A stretch of 35,019 nucleotides of DNA, from contig FR879621.1 of NCBI GenBank assembly GCA_000434475.1, positions 22,369 through 57,387 on the forward strand. The letters run 5' to 3'. Below the pieces are notes generated by a model, which searched no databases, had not been told where the DNA came from, and saw only the letters and a list, made by a program, of their open reading frames with translations. A program made the position numbers and the translations under genes. This document shows, piece by piece, positions 9,123 to 17,221 of this stretch; positions within the stretch are counted from its first letter, which is position 1; each line of letters opens with the position of its first letter. This stretch comes from Dialister sp. CAG:486 (lineage in GTDB: Bacteria; Bacillota; Negativicutes; Veillonellales; Dialisteraceae).

Positions 9123-10219
9123 TTGTTTTCCTCCTTGTGATTCACTAAAGATTTCAATATTTTTACATTCTCACAAGCCTGTTTTCTTAGCTCGTCGACC
9201 TGCTTCCATTCTTCTGGCGAGACCGGCGCATCCAGGAAACGGCAAGTATCCTTGTACAATGTTTCAGCATCCATATGATGAATCGAGCAAGATGCTTTTC
9301 TATGAATCAGTGCCAAGAAATTATCGATTTTCGGATCATAAGAGATACCCAGAAAAGGGACATGCATCAAAGCAGAGAAGATCATGGCATGCAGCCGCAT
9401 ACCCACGACGACATCCATATTTCCCATGAGTGAAATCAACTCTTCAATGCTGTAGGATTCTTTTAGCACATGGACTCGGTCGCTCTCTTCGATCTCTGCT
9501 TCCGCTGCGCGCTTGTCTTCCGGAAACTGCATCGGAATCAAGACGACCGAGCAGTCCTTCTCCCGGGTGAGCCGCTCGATATAGGCACGAAGCGGCTTCA
9601 TCCAGCGAGAAGTATCCGCCCAGCTGCGTATGGCGATACCGACCCGTTTCTTCGAAGGGTCCACATGATTCCTTGCGAGGATTTCCTTCCCATTCTCCAA
9701 AGAAACAGGATCAAGAGAAAGTACAGCGTCCGCTGTCGTATAAATAGTGCGATGTACTCCGAGTCGCTGAAGAAATCCCTTCGACTCACTGTCACGCACC
9801 GTGATGGCATCCACATGGTTTAATACATGCTTCAGTATAATACGGATGATGCGGTAACGCACAGGACCGATCCCCTGAGAATAGAGGAAGACCTGTTTCC
9901 GGAAAAGCACACCAACAATGATGATGGTGAGATAATAGATCATGCTTTTCCAGCTGGTCACATCCTGCAGCAGGCTCCCGCCGCCACTGATCAGGAGATC
10001 TGTCCGAAAAAGAGATGAGAGGATCGGCAGAATGCCGAAGCGAGGCACAGCCTTCACTCCGAATGTTCTTGCCGTATCCGAAGGATTTCCCGAGATCACA
10101 GTGATAGAGGGCGCGTTGAAGGTCTTCCGAAGCGCCTGTAGTATGGCAAGCAGCATCGCTTCATCCCCGGCATTATGAAATCCATAATAACCGGAGATCA
10201 CAATATTATACTTTGCCAT
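9119..10219 (-). CDS. csaB: Polysaccharide pyruvyl transferase CsaB
   Basis: CsaB adds ketal-linked pyruvate to secondary cell-wall polysaccharide, creating the ligand for SLH-domain surface proteins. The protein begins MAKYNIVISGYYGFHNAGDEAML, the diagnostic CsaB N-terminus. It continues with LLISGGGSLLQDVTSWKS, GIGPVRYRIIR, the mid-protein VGIAIRSWADTS and the C-terminal VVGMRLHAMIFSALMHVPFLGISYDPKI. I chose the ATG at 10219 (366 residues) because TGGAG lies about 8 nt upstream. A longer form from a TTG at 10231 is less likely. It overlaps the DUF5693 gene by 14 bp. In Bacillota these two families are frequently adjacent, suggesting a shared envelope role. Confidence 0.95.
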   Translation of the reverse strand: MAKYNIVISGYYGFHNAGDEAMLLAILQALRKTFNAPSITVISGNPSDTARTFGVKAVPRFGILPILSSLFRTDLLISGGGSLLQDVTSWKSMIYYLTIIIVGVLFRKQVFLYSQGIGPVRYRIIRIILKHVLNHVDAITVRDSESKGFLQRLGVHRTIYTTADAVLSLDPVSLENGKEILARNHVDPSKKRVGIAIRSWADTSRWMKPLRAYIERLTREKDCSVVLIPMQFPEDKRAAEAEIEESDRVHVLKESYSIEELISLMGNMDVVVGMRLHAMIFSALMHVPFLGISYDPKIDNFLALIHRKASCSIHHMDAETLYKDTCRFLDAPVSPEEWKQVDELRKQACENVKILKSLVNHKEENK

Positions 10220-12239
10220 ATCGTTCTCCAAAGAACTTCGTCAGACGGACAAGGATCATGACTGCAAGAAGTGCGCCCACCATAGAGAGCGTGCCGGCGG
10301 CCAGACCATCCAGTCCACGAATAAAGCTAAGAACAAACGGACTCCTCATGTGTGCGAAAGTTTCCACCATAGATCCCTGCCCGATCGTCACGGCGACGAT
10401 CAGGAAATAGTGCAGGAGCTGCGGCCATTTCCGATAGAGCGCAGCAAGAGAGACAAGCACAGCAGGATGTCCGAAGAGGAATTCCTTCTCTCTGGGGCGT
10501 GCATACATCACATCTTCGAGGAAACGGCGAAGCGCGATCTCAAACTGCGGAACAGGAGCCCCATTGTTACCACTGCGTCCAATAAAGACAAGGCCGACAA
10601 TGGCCAGAACGCCAAGTCCTGCAAGAAGTCCCAGACGAATCTGGATCGAGCAGAATTTCTTGACAAAAGAAACAAAATCCTTATCGGATGTCACAGTTTT
10701 TCCAAAGAATGGGAATTTCTGGATGTAGACAACGGAAATCAGAACCAGCGGCAACACAAAAGTCGCTTTGACGCCACGGAAATATTCCATTTCCAAAAAG
10801 AAACGGATATCACTCAGAAGACCACTGACAAAGCAGGCTCCGATCAGGGAAAGGATCCCACACCCCCAAAGGATCATGACTGACTCGCCGAAGAGACGTC
10901 CCCAGCCGACTTCTGAAAAAGCTGTGTCTTTCTTTTTTAAGCAATACTGAAGGAAGAGAGACACAACGACAACAGGCGTGCAGACCGCCGCGCCAAGTGC
11001 CAGAAGCTGCAGAAGGATATTCACATGGAGGAACCAGTAAAGCACTTCTGCCCCGATGAGCCCCACCACTTCTATTGCCATTCCATACCGAGAAAGGTGC
11101 GGAATGAGCAAAAGCAGAGTCAGAACGATAAGAGATACCGCACCTGCCATAGCGACAGCGCGAAGCGGTTTCTCCGGGAAATAGGCATCCATCACAGAGG
11201 CTTTGCCGACAGAGAAGCCATGATTTTCCAGACGATCCCTGACGCCGGCGATGTATGCTGCATTCGTCTCAGAGAGCGTTTTTCCATCAAGTGCAAACTT
11301 ATACGATGGGAAAAGATTCATACGGATATTTCTTTCGATATCCGAAATATAGAATCGAGCCGCGGCTTCTTTCTGATTTAGCTTGATCAGCTCATCCTTG
11401 GACATCGCATAGAGACGCACCAGATGATAATCCGAATGATGTGCCATATCCAGCAGTCCTGCCTGCGGTTCAAAGCCAAGCTGACTCTGCGCTTCGATCA
11501 TAACGATCGGGATGCGCCGCTGGTTGAGCCCCTCAGTGACTTCCTTCTGATATTCCTTGTAGCCGAAAACTTCTTTTCCCTGGAAAATGACACCGCTGAC
11601 TTTATCCGAAGCATCGATCGCGTGGAAAAAATCATCGATAAAGGCCTTGGGCGCATGCGCCACATTAGCCGGACGAAGGACAACATAAAAGCCATGCGAT
11701 CCGGCGCGTTTGACCGTATTTGTGAAAATGCCAAGCGGCATCGTCATGAATTTATCATAGACGCCAGAGACTTCAAGAGCTTCAACCCCATTTTCTGAAA
11801 TCGCCTTGACCTCATCCCTGCTGTAAAGAAGCGAGAGATGGTCAGCCATTTCCTTAAAATAGGTGCTTCCATCCGCTGTATCCACCGGCTGGATATAGAT
11901 CTTATCCGGCAGGATGCCCGAAATCTCCGGATGCCGCGCCTGAAATTCATAACCACGATATACACGAATGAAATTGTGATTTACGAGCTTTTCCGGGGTT
12001 TCATCATAGACCGCAAGCGAAGTCACACCATTTTTACGATACAGCTCAAAAAGCGCATCTGTGGTGGTTCGCTCGACAGCTGCACTATCCAGGATATTGT
12101 TATAATCGTAGACCATTTCAACGGTCTGGGCAGCCGCTTCTACATGGTAACGCTGCCAGGAAATCCAGGCTCCCGCCATGGCTCCGATCAGAATCAGAAC
12201 GGCTAGCAGTTTGAAGACGGTCTGTTGTAAACCTTTCAT
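10206..12239 (-). CDS. DUF5693 family polytopic membrane protein
   Basis: I recognise this as a DUF5693-type protein, for which no biochemical function is established. It has one N-terminal TM segment (about residues 10–30), then roughly 330 residues outside the membrane with few hydrophobic stretches, then eight or so TM segments from about 365 to the end. The extracytoplasmic part recalls a TIM-barrel-like fold (segments such as VTSLAVYDETPEKL, VIFQGKEVFGY and IPIVMIEAQSQLGF), but that is only an impression. The second ATG at 12239 (677 residues) has AAGGA about 8 nt upstream, whereas the first ATG at 12248 has no usable spacing. It sits 13 bp after prfB and overlaps csaB. A role in exporting or assembling pyruvylated wall polymer is an inference from neighbours. 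Confidence 0.85.
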   Translation of the reverse strand: MKGLQQTVFKLLAVLILIGAMAGAWISWQRYHVEAAAQTVEMVYDYNNILDSAAVERTTTDALFELYRKNGVTSLAVYDETPEKLVNHNFIRVYRGYEFQARHPEISGILPDKIYIQPVDTADGSTYFKEMADHLSLLYSRDEVKAISENGVEALEVSGVYDKFMTMPLGIFTNTVKRAGSHGFYVVLRPANVAHAPKAFIDDFFHAIDASDKVSGVIFQGKEVFGYKEYQKEVTEGLNQRRIPIVMIEAQSQLGFEPQAGLLDMAHHSDYHLVRLYAMSKDELIKLNQKEAAARFYISDIERNIRMNLFPSYKFALDGKTLSETNAAYIAGVRDRLENHGFSVGKASVMDAYFPEKPLRAVAMAGAVSLIVLTLLLLIPHLSRYGMAIEVVGLIGAEVLYWFLHVNILLQLLALGAAVCTPVVVVSLFLQYCLKKKDTAFSEVGWGRLFGESVMILWGCGILSLIGACFVSGLLSDIRFFLEMEYFRGVKATFVLPLVLISVVYIQKFPFFGKTVTSDKDFVSFVKKFCSIQIRLGLLAGLGVLAIVGLVFIGRSGNNGAPVPQFEIALRRFLEDVMYARPREKEFLFGHPAVLVSLAALYRKWPQLLHYFLIVAVTIGQGSMVETFAHMRSPFVLSFIRGLDGLAAGTLSMVGALLAVMILVRLTKFFGERYGKV

Positions 12240-12252
12240 TCTATCCATCCTT

Positions 12253-13366
12253 TTACTTTGCTTTGATGTTGAATTTGTTCTGTTTCAGGAAGCCTTCAAT
12301 GAAAGGATTCAGATCCCCATCCATGACGCCCTGGATATTGCCCGTTTCAATGCCCGTCCGGTTATCCTTGACAAGGGTATACGGCTGGAATACATAGGAA
12401 CGGATCTGGCTACCCCATTCGATCGCCTGCTGCTCGCCTTCGATGTCTTTGGTCATCTGTTCGCGTTTCTTCAGCTCGAGTTCATACAGCTTGGCACGGA
12501 GAAGACGAAGACACTGTTCCTTATTCTGGAACTGGGAGCGTTCATTCTGGCAGGCAGCGACGATCCCCGTAGGAATATGAGTCATTCGGACAGCCGAGCT
12601 CGTCTTATTGATATGCTGTCCGCCGGCACCGCTGGAACGATAATAATCCACACGGACATCTGCCATGTTCAGATCGACTTCGACATCATCACTGATTTCC
12701 GGCATGACATCCACGGCGGAGAAAGACGTATGACGACGTTTCGCCGCATCAAAAGGAGAAATACGGACAAGACGGTGGACCCCTTTTTCGGATTTCAGGA
12801 ATCCGTAGGCGTACTTGCCTTTGACCATGTATTCCGCACTCTTGATACCGGCTTCATCGCCAGGAAGCATATTCAGCTCCTCGATAGCAAAGCCTTCCGC
12901 TTCAGCCCATTTGATATACATACGGATCAGCATCTCGGTCCAGTCCTGTGCTTCGGTACCGCCTGCCCCGGCATGGAAGGTAATGATGGCATTATTCGCA
13001 TCGTAGGGTTCGCTCAAAAGAAGCTCGATCTCCTTTTTATCAAGGATCTCTTTCAGCTCATCAAGCTCTGCCTTAATTTCCGGCTCCATCCCCTGATCAT
13101 CTTCCTCGATGGCAAGATCCAGAAGATCCTTCAGGCTTTCCGCTCTGTCAAAGAGGCGGGTGTATGTATCATAGGCATCCTTGGCTTCTGTTGCTGCCTG
13201 TGAGATCTCACGGGCTTTATCTGCATCATCCCAGAATGTCGGATCACTCATCTGAATATCGTAACTTGCGATTCTTTCTTTCAGCTGAGGTAAGTCAAAG
13301 TGAATCCCTTATTTCTTTTTCATGATTCAGCAGGTCTGTCAAGGTTTTTTTCAAATCTTCCAACAT
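12253..13366 (-). CDS. prfB: Peptide chain release factor 2 (RF2), with +1 programmed frameshift
   Basis: RF2 terminates translation at UGA and UAA. The gene is in two frames. The first 23 codons run from the ATG at 13366 (reads MLEDLKKTLTDLL…EIRDSL) to CTT at 13300–13298 and then an in-frame TGA at 13297–13295. After skipping T13297, reading resumes with GAC at 13296 and continues to the stop at 12253. The joined product is 370 residues, the normal RF2 length. The slippery site CTTTGAC, preceded three bases upstream by the SD-like AGGGAT, is the classic autoregulatory RF2 frameshift signal. The product has SPF at about 203–205 for stop-codon recognition and GGQ at about 248–250 for peptidyl-tRNA hydrolysis. 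Calling the gene from the internal ATG at 13251 would lose 38 residues. Confidence 0.95.
13294..13309 (-). promoter_or_regulatory. RF2 programmed +1 frameshift site
   Basis: On the minus strand the sequence reads AGGGATTCACTTTGAC. The CTT codon is followed by an in-frame TGA and a C, with an SD-like hexamer three bases upstream, as in the Escherichia coli site. When RF2 is scarce, slow termination at UGA allows a +1 shift and full-length synthesis. Both flanking frames match RF2 residues, which supports the assignment. Confidence 0.93.
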
Positions 13367-13400
13367 CTGATAGTCATCTCGCTTTCTGTTTTGTGATTAT

Positions 13401-13472
13401 TTTTTAATACTATAAAATAAAACAGCAAATCATCAGGCTGCCAGGTGGCAGACTGATGAATAACATTTGCTG
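13401..13472 (-). terminator. Rho-independent terminator after secA
   Basis: A long inverted repeat spans 13423–13472, with arms CAGCAAAT/ATTTGCTG, CATCAG/CTGATG and CTGCCA/TGGCAG. On the minus strand it is followed by TTTTATTTTATAG. It lies between the secA stop and the prfB start and should separate the two transcripts. Confidence 0.85.
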
Positions 13473-13545
13473 GATTATACAAACTAAATATAGCGGATCC
13501 TGATCAAGGTCCTATCCTCAATCATAGAAAAGCTGCTATTCGTGC

Positions 13546-16038
13546 TTATTTTTTCTCTTCAGCCGCTTCGGTCTCCGCATCTCCATTGTCGTCGACATAA
13601 TGCTCTTCAGCTTCTTTCAAATGATCCTCAGCTGCCGGAGCTTCCGGTTTTTCAAGGTGCGCCCCTTCTTCCGGATCTGTTGTAAAGCGGATCTGGATGT
13701 GATAGAGGTAAAGGATGATGGTTTCCATCATGGCCTGCTGCATTTCTTCGAAAATGTCGAACGCTTCAACCTTGTATTCTACGATCGGATTTCTCTGACC
13801 ATAGGAACGCAGGCTGATGCCTTCCTTCAGCATATCCATGTCATCTAAGTGTTCCATCCACTTAGAATCGACGACCTTCAGCATGACCGCTTTTTCAAGT
13901 TCGCGCATCATAGGAGACCCAATGGATTCTTCTCTTGCATTGTATGTCTCATGAGCCATGGTTTTCAGCTTATCTTCGACTTCTTCACGACTCATGTCTT
14001 CGATTTCTTCAAGCTTCAGGTCACCCGGAGCCAGGAAATATTTTTCTGCATACTTCAACAGGCCGGCGAAATCCCATTCTTCCGGATACAGCTTCGGATC
14101 CGCATAGGTCTCCATCCCCTTTTCGATGATGTTATCCACCATAGAAAGGATCTGGTCTTTCATGTCTTCGCCTTCAAGGATCTTTCTGCGCTGGTCATAG
14201 ACGACTTTACGCTGCTGGTTCATGACATCATCATATTCCAGGACGTACTTACGAATATCAAAGTTGCGTGCTTCGACACGTTTCTGTGCTTTCTGAATGG
14301 CATTTGAAACCATGCGGCTGTTGATCGGTTCATCTTCTTCAAGGCCCATCTTTTCCATAAAGCTCTTGATGTTATCCCCGCCAAAGATACGAAGCAGGTC
14401 ATCTTCCAAAGACAGGAAGAACTGGCTGGAACCCGGATCCCCCTGACGGCCGGCACGTCCACGGAGCTGGTTATCGATACGGCGGCTTTCATGTCGTTCC
14501 GTACCGATGATGGCAAGCCCGCCAAGTTCTGCGACGCCTTCACCCAGAGAAATATCGGTGCCTCGGCCTGCCATGTTCGTCGCGATCGTGACCGCGCCCT
14601 TCTGACCAGCCAGCGCAACAATGGCAGCTTCTCGTTCATGGTACTTCGCATTCAGGACAGAGTGCGGAATGTTCGCCTGATCAAGCATATGCGAAAGTTC
14701 TTCAGACTGCTCGATAGATGTCGTGCCGATCAGTATTGGCTGCCCCGTCGCATGACGGCGCTCTACTTCTCTGACGACCGCTTTATACTTACCGCGTTTG
14801 TTCTTGAAAATGACATCCGGCAGATCCTTACGCTGGATCGGCTTGTTCGTCGGTACCTGAAGAACTGGCAGCCCATAAATTTTAATGAATTCCTGCTCTT
14901 CCGTCTTCGCCGTACCGGTCATACCTGCCAGCTTGTCATACATACGGAAATAGTTCTGGAAAGTGATCGTCGCTAGCGTCTGGCTTTCACGCTGTACTTC
15001 AAGCCCTTCCTTGGCTTCGATCGCCTGATGCAGACCATCGGAATAGCGGCGGCCATACATGAGACGGCCGGTGAATTCATCAACGATAACGACTTCCCCG
15101 TCCTTGACTACATAGTCTTTATCGCGGGTCATCATTGTCTGTGCACGGAGTGCCTGGACAAAGAGATGATTCAGCTCCAGATTCTCTGCATCATAGAGGT
15201 TCTCTACATGCAGCAGCTTTTCCATCTTTGCCACACCGGCTTCGGTCGGTGCTACCGTCTTCTGCTTCTCATCGATGGTGTAGTCTTCCTCTTTTTTCAG
15301 CTGTGGGACGAGTTTGGCGACGGTGTAGTAGTCATCTGTCGATTTCTGCCCCGGACCGGAAATGATCAGCGGTGTACGAGCTTCATCGATCAGGATGGAG
15401 TCCACTTCATCGATCAGGCAGTAGTGCAACGGACGCTGTACCATCTGATCGAGGGAAGTGACCATGTTATCACGCAGGTAATCAAAACCGAATTCATTAT
15501 TTGTTCCGTAGGTGATATCTGAATTGTATGCGATTTTTCTCTGGTTGAAATCCAGATCATGAATAATAAGGCCGACGGAGAGACCCAGAAATTTGTATAC
15601 CTGTCCCATCCATTCGCTGTCTCGTTTCGCCAGATAATCATTGACGGTAATAACGTGGACGCCCTTTCCTTCCAGCGCATTCAGATAGACCGGTGCCGTA
15701 GCAACCAGCGTCTTGCCTTCACCGGTACACATCTCAGCGATGTTTCCACGATGCAGAATAATACCGCCAATCAGCTGGGTATCGAAGTGACGCATCCCCA
15801 GCACGCGGCGAGAGGCTTCACGAATGACCGCAAAAGCCTCCGGCAAGATATCATCCAGTGTCTCACCCTTGGCAAGACGTGCTTTGAATTCATTGGTTTT
15901 GTTCGCCAGAGAAGAATCGCTCAGCTTCTTCAGACCATCCTCCAAAGGATTAATCTGTTGCTCTACAATTTTACGGATCTTTTTGATTTCCTTCTCATTG
16001 GATCCATTGAAGAGTCTGTCAAAAAACTTATCAAACAT
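13546..16038 (-). CDS. secA: Preprotein translocase ATPase SecA
   Basis: SecA drives Sec-dependent protein export through SecYEG. From the ATG at 16038 (AAAGGAG upstream) it is 830 residues and begins [10 protein letters not shown]. Motifs include [18 protein letters not shown] (Walker A, about 97–113), a [19 protein letters not shown]alker B segment, and NMAGRGTDI and [12 protein letters not shown] of the second nucleotide-binding domain. The tail is acidic (ending EAAEEKK) and lacks the CxCxSGxxxxxCC zinc/SecB-binding motif seen in many SecA proteins. An in-frame TTG at 16113 would extend it by 25 residues that do not resemble SecA, so I rejected that start. A short hydrophobic ORF lies immediately upstream. 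Confidence 0.97.
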   Translation of the reverse strand: MFDKFFDRLFNGSNEKEIKKIRKIVEQQINPLEDGLKKLSDSSLANKTNEFKARLAKGETLDDILPEAFAVIREASRRVLGMRHFDTQLIGGIILHRGNIAEMCTGEGKTLVATAPVYLNALEGKGVHVITVNDYLAKRDSEWMGQVYKFLGLSVGLIIHDLDFNQRKIAYNSDITYGTNNEFGFDYLRDNMVTSLDQMVQRPLHYCLIDEVDSILIDEARTPLIISGPGQKSTDDYYTVAKLVPQLKKEEDYTIDEKQKTVAPTEAGVAKMEKLLHVENLYDAENLELNHLFVQALRAQTMMTRDKDYVVKDGEVVIVDEFTGRLMYGRRYSDGLHQAIEAKEGLEVQRESQTLATITFQNYFRMYDKLAGMTGTAKTEEQEFIKIYGLPVLQVPTNKPIQRKDLPDVIFKNKRGKYKAVVREVERRHATGQPILIGTTSIEQSEELSHMLDQANIPHSVLNAKYHEREAAIVALAGQKGAVTIATNMAGRGTDISLGEGVAELGGLAIIGTERHESRRIDNQLRGRAGRQGDPGSSQFFLSLEDDLLRIFGGDNIKSFMEKMGLEEDEPINSRMVSNAIQKAQKRVEARNFDIRKYVLEYDDVMNQQRKVVYDQRRKILEGEDMKDQILSMVDNIIEKGMETYADPKLYPEEWDFAGLLKYAEKYFLAPGDLKLEEIEDMSREEVEDKLKTMAHETYNAREESIGSPMMRELEKAVMLKVVDSKWMEHLDDMDMLKEGISLRSYGQRNPIVEYKVEAFDIFEEMQQAMMETIILYLYHIQIRFTTDPEEGAHLEKPEAPAAEDHLKEAEEHYVDDNGDAETEAAEEKK

Positions 16039-16052
16039 GGACACAGCTCCTT

Positions 16053-16145
16053 TTATAGTACAAGCGTTGTAAAAGTGATGGTAAAAGAAATCAGGAAGGA
16101 GACCCCGATACAAGCATGACCGAGTAAACTCACAAGAATATTCAT
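16053..16145 (-). CDS. Candidate hydrophobic leader peptide upstream of secA
   Basis: This 30-codon ORF starts at ATG 16145 ([12 protein letters not shown]…) and ends …FTTLVL at a TAA in 16053–16055, 14 nt before the secA ATG. The peptide is almost entirely hydrophobic, with no Lys, Arg, Asp or Glu, so it would act as a membrane-targeted nascent chain. Its stop directly abuts the secA Shine-Dalgarno (16047–16052). Its codons 15–17 contain CTCCTT (16096–16101), the exact complement of that SD. The layout resembles secretion-monitoring leaders, but no known arrest motif is visible. Its own ribosome binding site is weak (AAAAAG adjacent to the ATG). It could be a chance ORF; coding is unproven. 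Confidence 0.4.
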   Translation of the reverse strand: MNILVSLLGHACIGVSFLISFTITFTTLVL

Positions 16146-16167
16146 TTCTTTTTATACCATCAGTAAT

Positions 16168-16195
16168 TCTATACCTACATACTATTTCATTTTAA
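16168..16195 (-). promoter_or_regulatory. Possible promoter for the secA leader
   Basis: On the minus strand TTAAAA and TATAGA are separated by 16 nt, about 25 nt upstream of the leader ORF and downstream of the hpf terminator. Each hexamer matches the sigma-A consensus only moderately. Confidence 0.3.
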
Positions 16196-16215
16196 CAAAC
16201 TCGTAGGCTATAGTC

Positions 16216-16247
16216 AAAAAAGGAGCGGAAATTTCCGCTCCTTTTTT
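16216..16247 (-). terminator. Rho-independent terminator after hpf
   Basis: A perfect 32-bp palindrome has core arms GGAGCGGAAA/TTTCCGCTCC flanked by A6 and T6. It lies 18 bp after the hpf stop and would end hpf transcription before the secA promoter region. By symmetry it could work in both directions. Confidence 0.92.
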
Positions 16248-16265
16248 ATAAAAAATCAGCTTTTC

Positions 16266-16805
16266 TTATTTTTCAGCATCGATCAGGCCATATTTGCCAT
16301 CATCTCTGCGATATACGACAGCCATCGCTTCCGTATCAGAATTGAAGAACATGAAGAAGTTGTGTCCCAGAAGATTCATCTGCAGAATGGCTTCTTCCGG
16401 CGACATCGGGCTGATATTGAAGTGTTTCGTCTTCACGATCTCAAAATCAGCATCCGCCTGTGCAGCGATCGGTTCTTTTTCCAGAACAAACTGACGGGAC
16501 AATGTATTCTTTTCTTTGAATTTCTTTGCCAGACGAGTCTTATATTTATGAATCTGACGTTCCACCTTGTCGAAAACGAGATCGATAGATTTGTACATAT
16601 CATCAGATTTTTCGACACCACGAAGAATGACGCCGTCTACGAAAACTGTAGTTTCACAAGTTTTGGTCATATTGGAAATACGGAGTAATACATTAATCTT
16701 TATCGGTTTATCGAAGTACCTCTGGATCTTACCTGTATGCTTTTCTACATAGGAATGCAGCGCATCAGTCATTTCAAGATTCTTGCCTCTAACTGTTAAT
16801 TCCAT
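16266..16805 (-). CDS. hpf: Ribosome hibernation promoting factor, long form
   Basis: Long HPF binds the 30S subunit and dimerises 70S ribosomes into inactive 100S particles in stationary phase or stress. The 179-residue protein has the N-terminal HPF/YfiA domain (MELTVRGKNLEMTDALHSYVEKH to about residue 100), a short linker and the C-terminal dimerisation domain (about 125–175: SPEEAILQMNLLGHNFFMFFNSDT…VVYRRDDGKYGLI). A strong AAAGGAGG precedes the ATG. It stands alone between a near-consensus promoter and a strong terminator, so it is probably monocistronic. Position directly upstream of secA is common in Bacillota. Confidence 0.96.
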   Translation of the reverse strand: MELTVRGKNLEMTDALHSYVEKHTGKIQRYFDKPIKINVLLRISNMTKTCETTVFVDGVILRGVEKSDDMYKSIDLVFDKVERQIHKYKTRLAKKFKEKNTLSRQFVLEKEPIAAQADADFEIVKTKHFNISPMSPEEAILQMNLLGHNFFMFFNSDTEAMAVVYRRDDGKYGLIDAEK

Positions 16806-16847
16806 AATGAAATCCTCCTTTCGTGAATAAGCTCTTGCTTATCCTTC

Positions 16848-16882
16848 CATGTATATTATACATGATATCTCATTTTTATCAA
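16848..16882 (-). promoter_or_regulatory. hpf promoter with dyad over the −10 element
   Basis: On the minus strand TTGATA (16877–16882) and a consensus TATAAT (16855–16860) are spaced 16 nt apart, about 50 nt before the hpf start. The −10 lies inside a perfect 8-1-8 inverted repeat, CATGTATA-T-TATACATG (16848–16864), which could be an operator. Confidence 0.75.
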
Positions 16883-17145
16883 ATCAAAAAATTCTATAGG
16901 ACTCGACGAAAAGTCATGGATTGACAGAATAGGGTTTTTACGAACGTGTGAATAATATGTATAAAAGAGAAACTTCGAGATCCGGATCTGGCGACGATCG
17001 TCAGAAAAGTGGAAAAGTCAGCAGCCATCAGATGCAAAGCAAAGGCAGATCTAACAGGCTGCAAAGATACAACATTCACCGATTTTCCCCCCCTTCTTAC
17101 GTCTCAAAACCCCAAATCTTCATCAGTAAACCTTGAAATCATTTA
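16883..17145. other. Gap without a confident gene; possible short plus-strand transcript
   Basis: I find no convincing protein gene here. A 62-codon plus-strand ORF (from a GTG at 16948) is Arg/Ser-rich and lacks a ribosome binding site. A 61-codon minus-strand ORF is no better. The plus strand has a promoter-like TTTACG (16937–16942), a 17-nt spacer and TATAAA (16960–16965). Two adjacent perfect palindromes follow, AGATCCGGATCT (16978–16989) and GACGATCGTC (16993–17002), and then the terminator at 17146. A small RNA of about 200 nt is possible. No match to tmRNA, 6S, RNase P or SRP RNA was recognised. Confidence 0.3.
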
Positions 17146-17181
17146 AAAAGCAGCACCCCATTCCCATGAGGTACTGCTTTT
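17146..17181 (-). terminator. Terminator after the cobI–cbiA–cobO operon (possibly bidirectional)
   Basis: The arms AAAAGCAGCACC and GGTACTGCTTTT pair with one C–A mismatch on the plus strand, which becomes a G·U pair in minus-strand RNA. The minus strand continues CTTTTTAAAT and the plus strand CTTTTTATT. It lies about 40 bp beyond the cobO stop. Confidence 0.8.
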
Positions 17182-17221
17182 TATTGAAGGGAGCGCTACT
17201 TAAATCGTTATCCGCGTTTCC

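Noticed and set aside
16039..16113. N-terminal extension of SecA from TTG 16113
   Set aside because: The added 25 residues do not resemble SecA, while ATG 16038 has AAAGGAG at proper spacing and gives the canonical MFDKFF start.
16948..17136. 62-codon plus-strand ORF rich in Arg and Ser
   Set aside because: It starts at a GTG with no ribosome binding site, overlaps the putative promoter −10, has low-complexity basic composition, and recalls no family.
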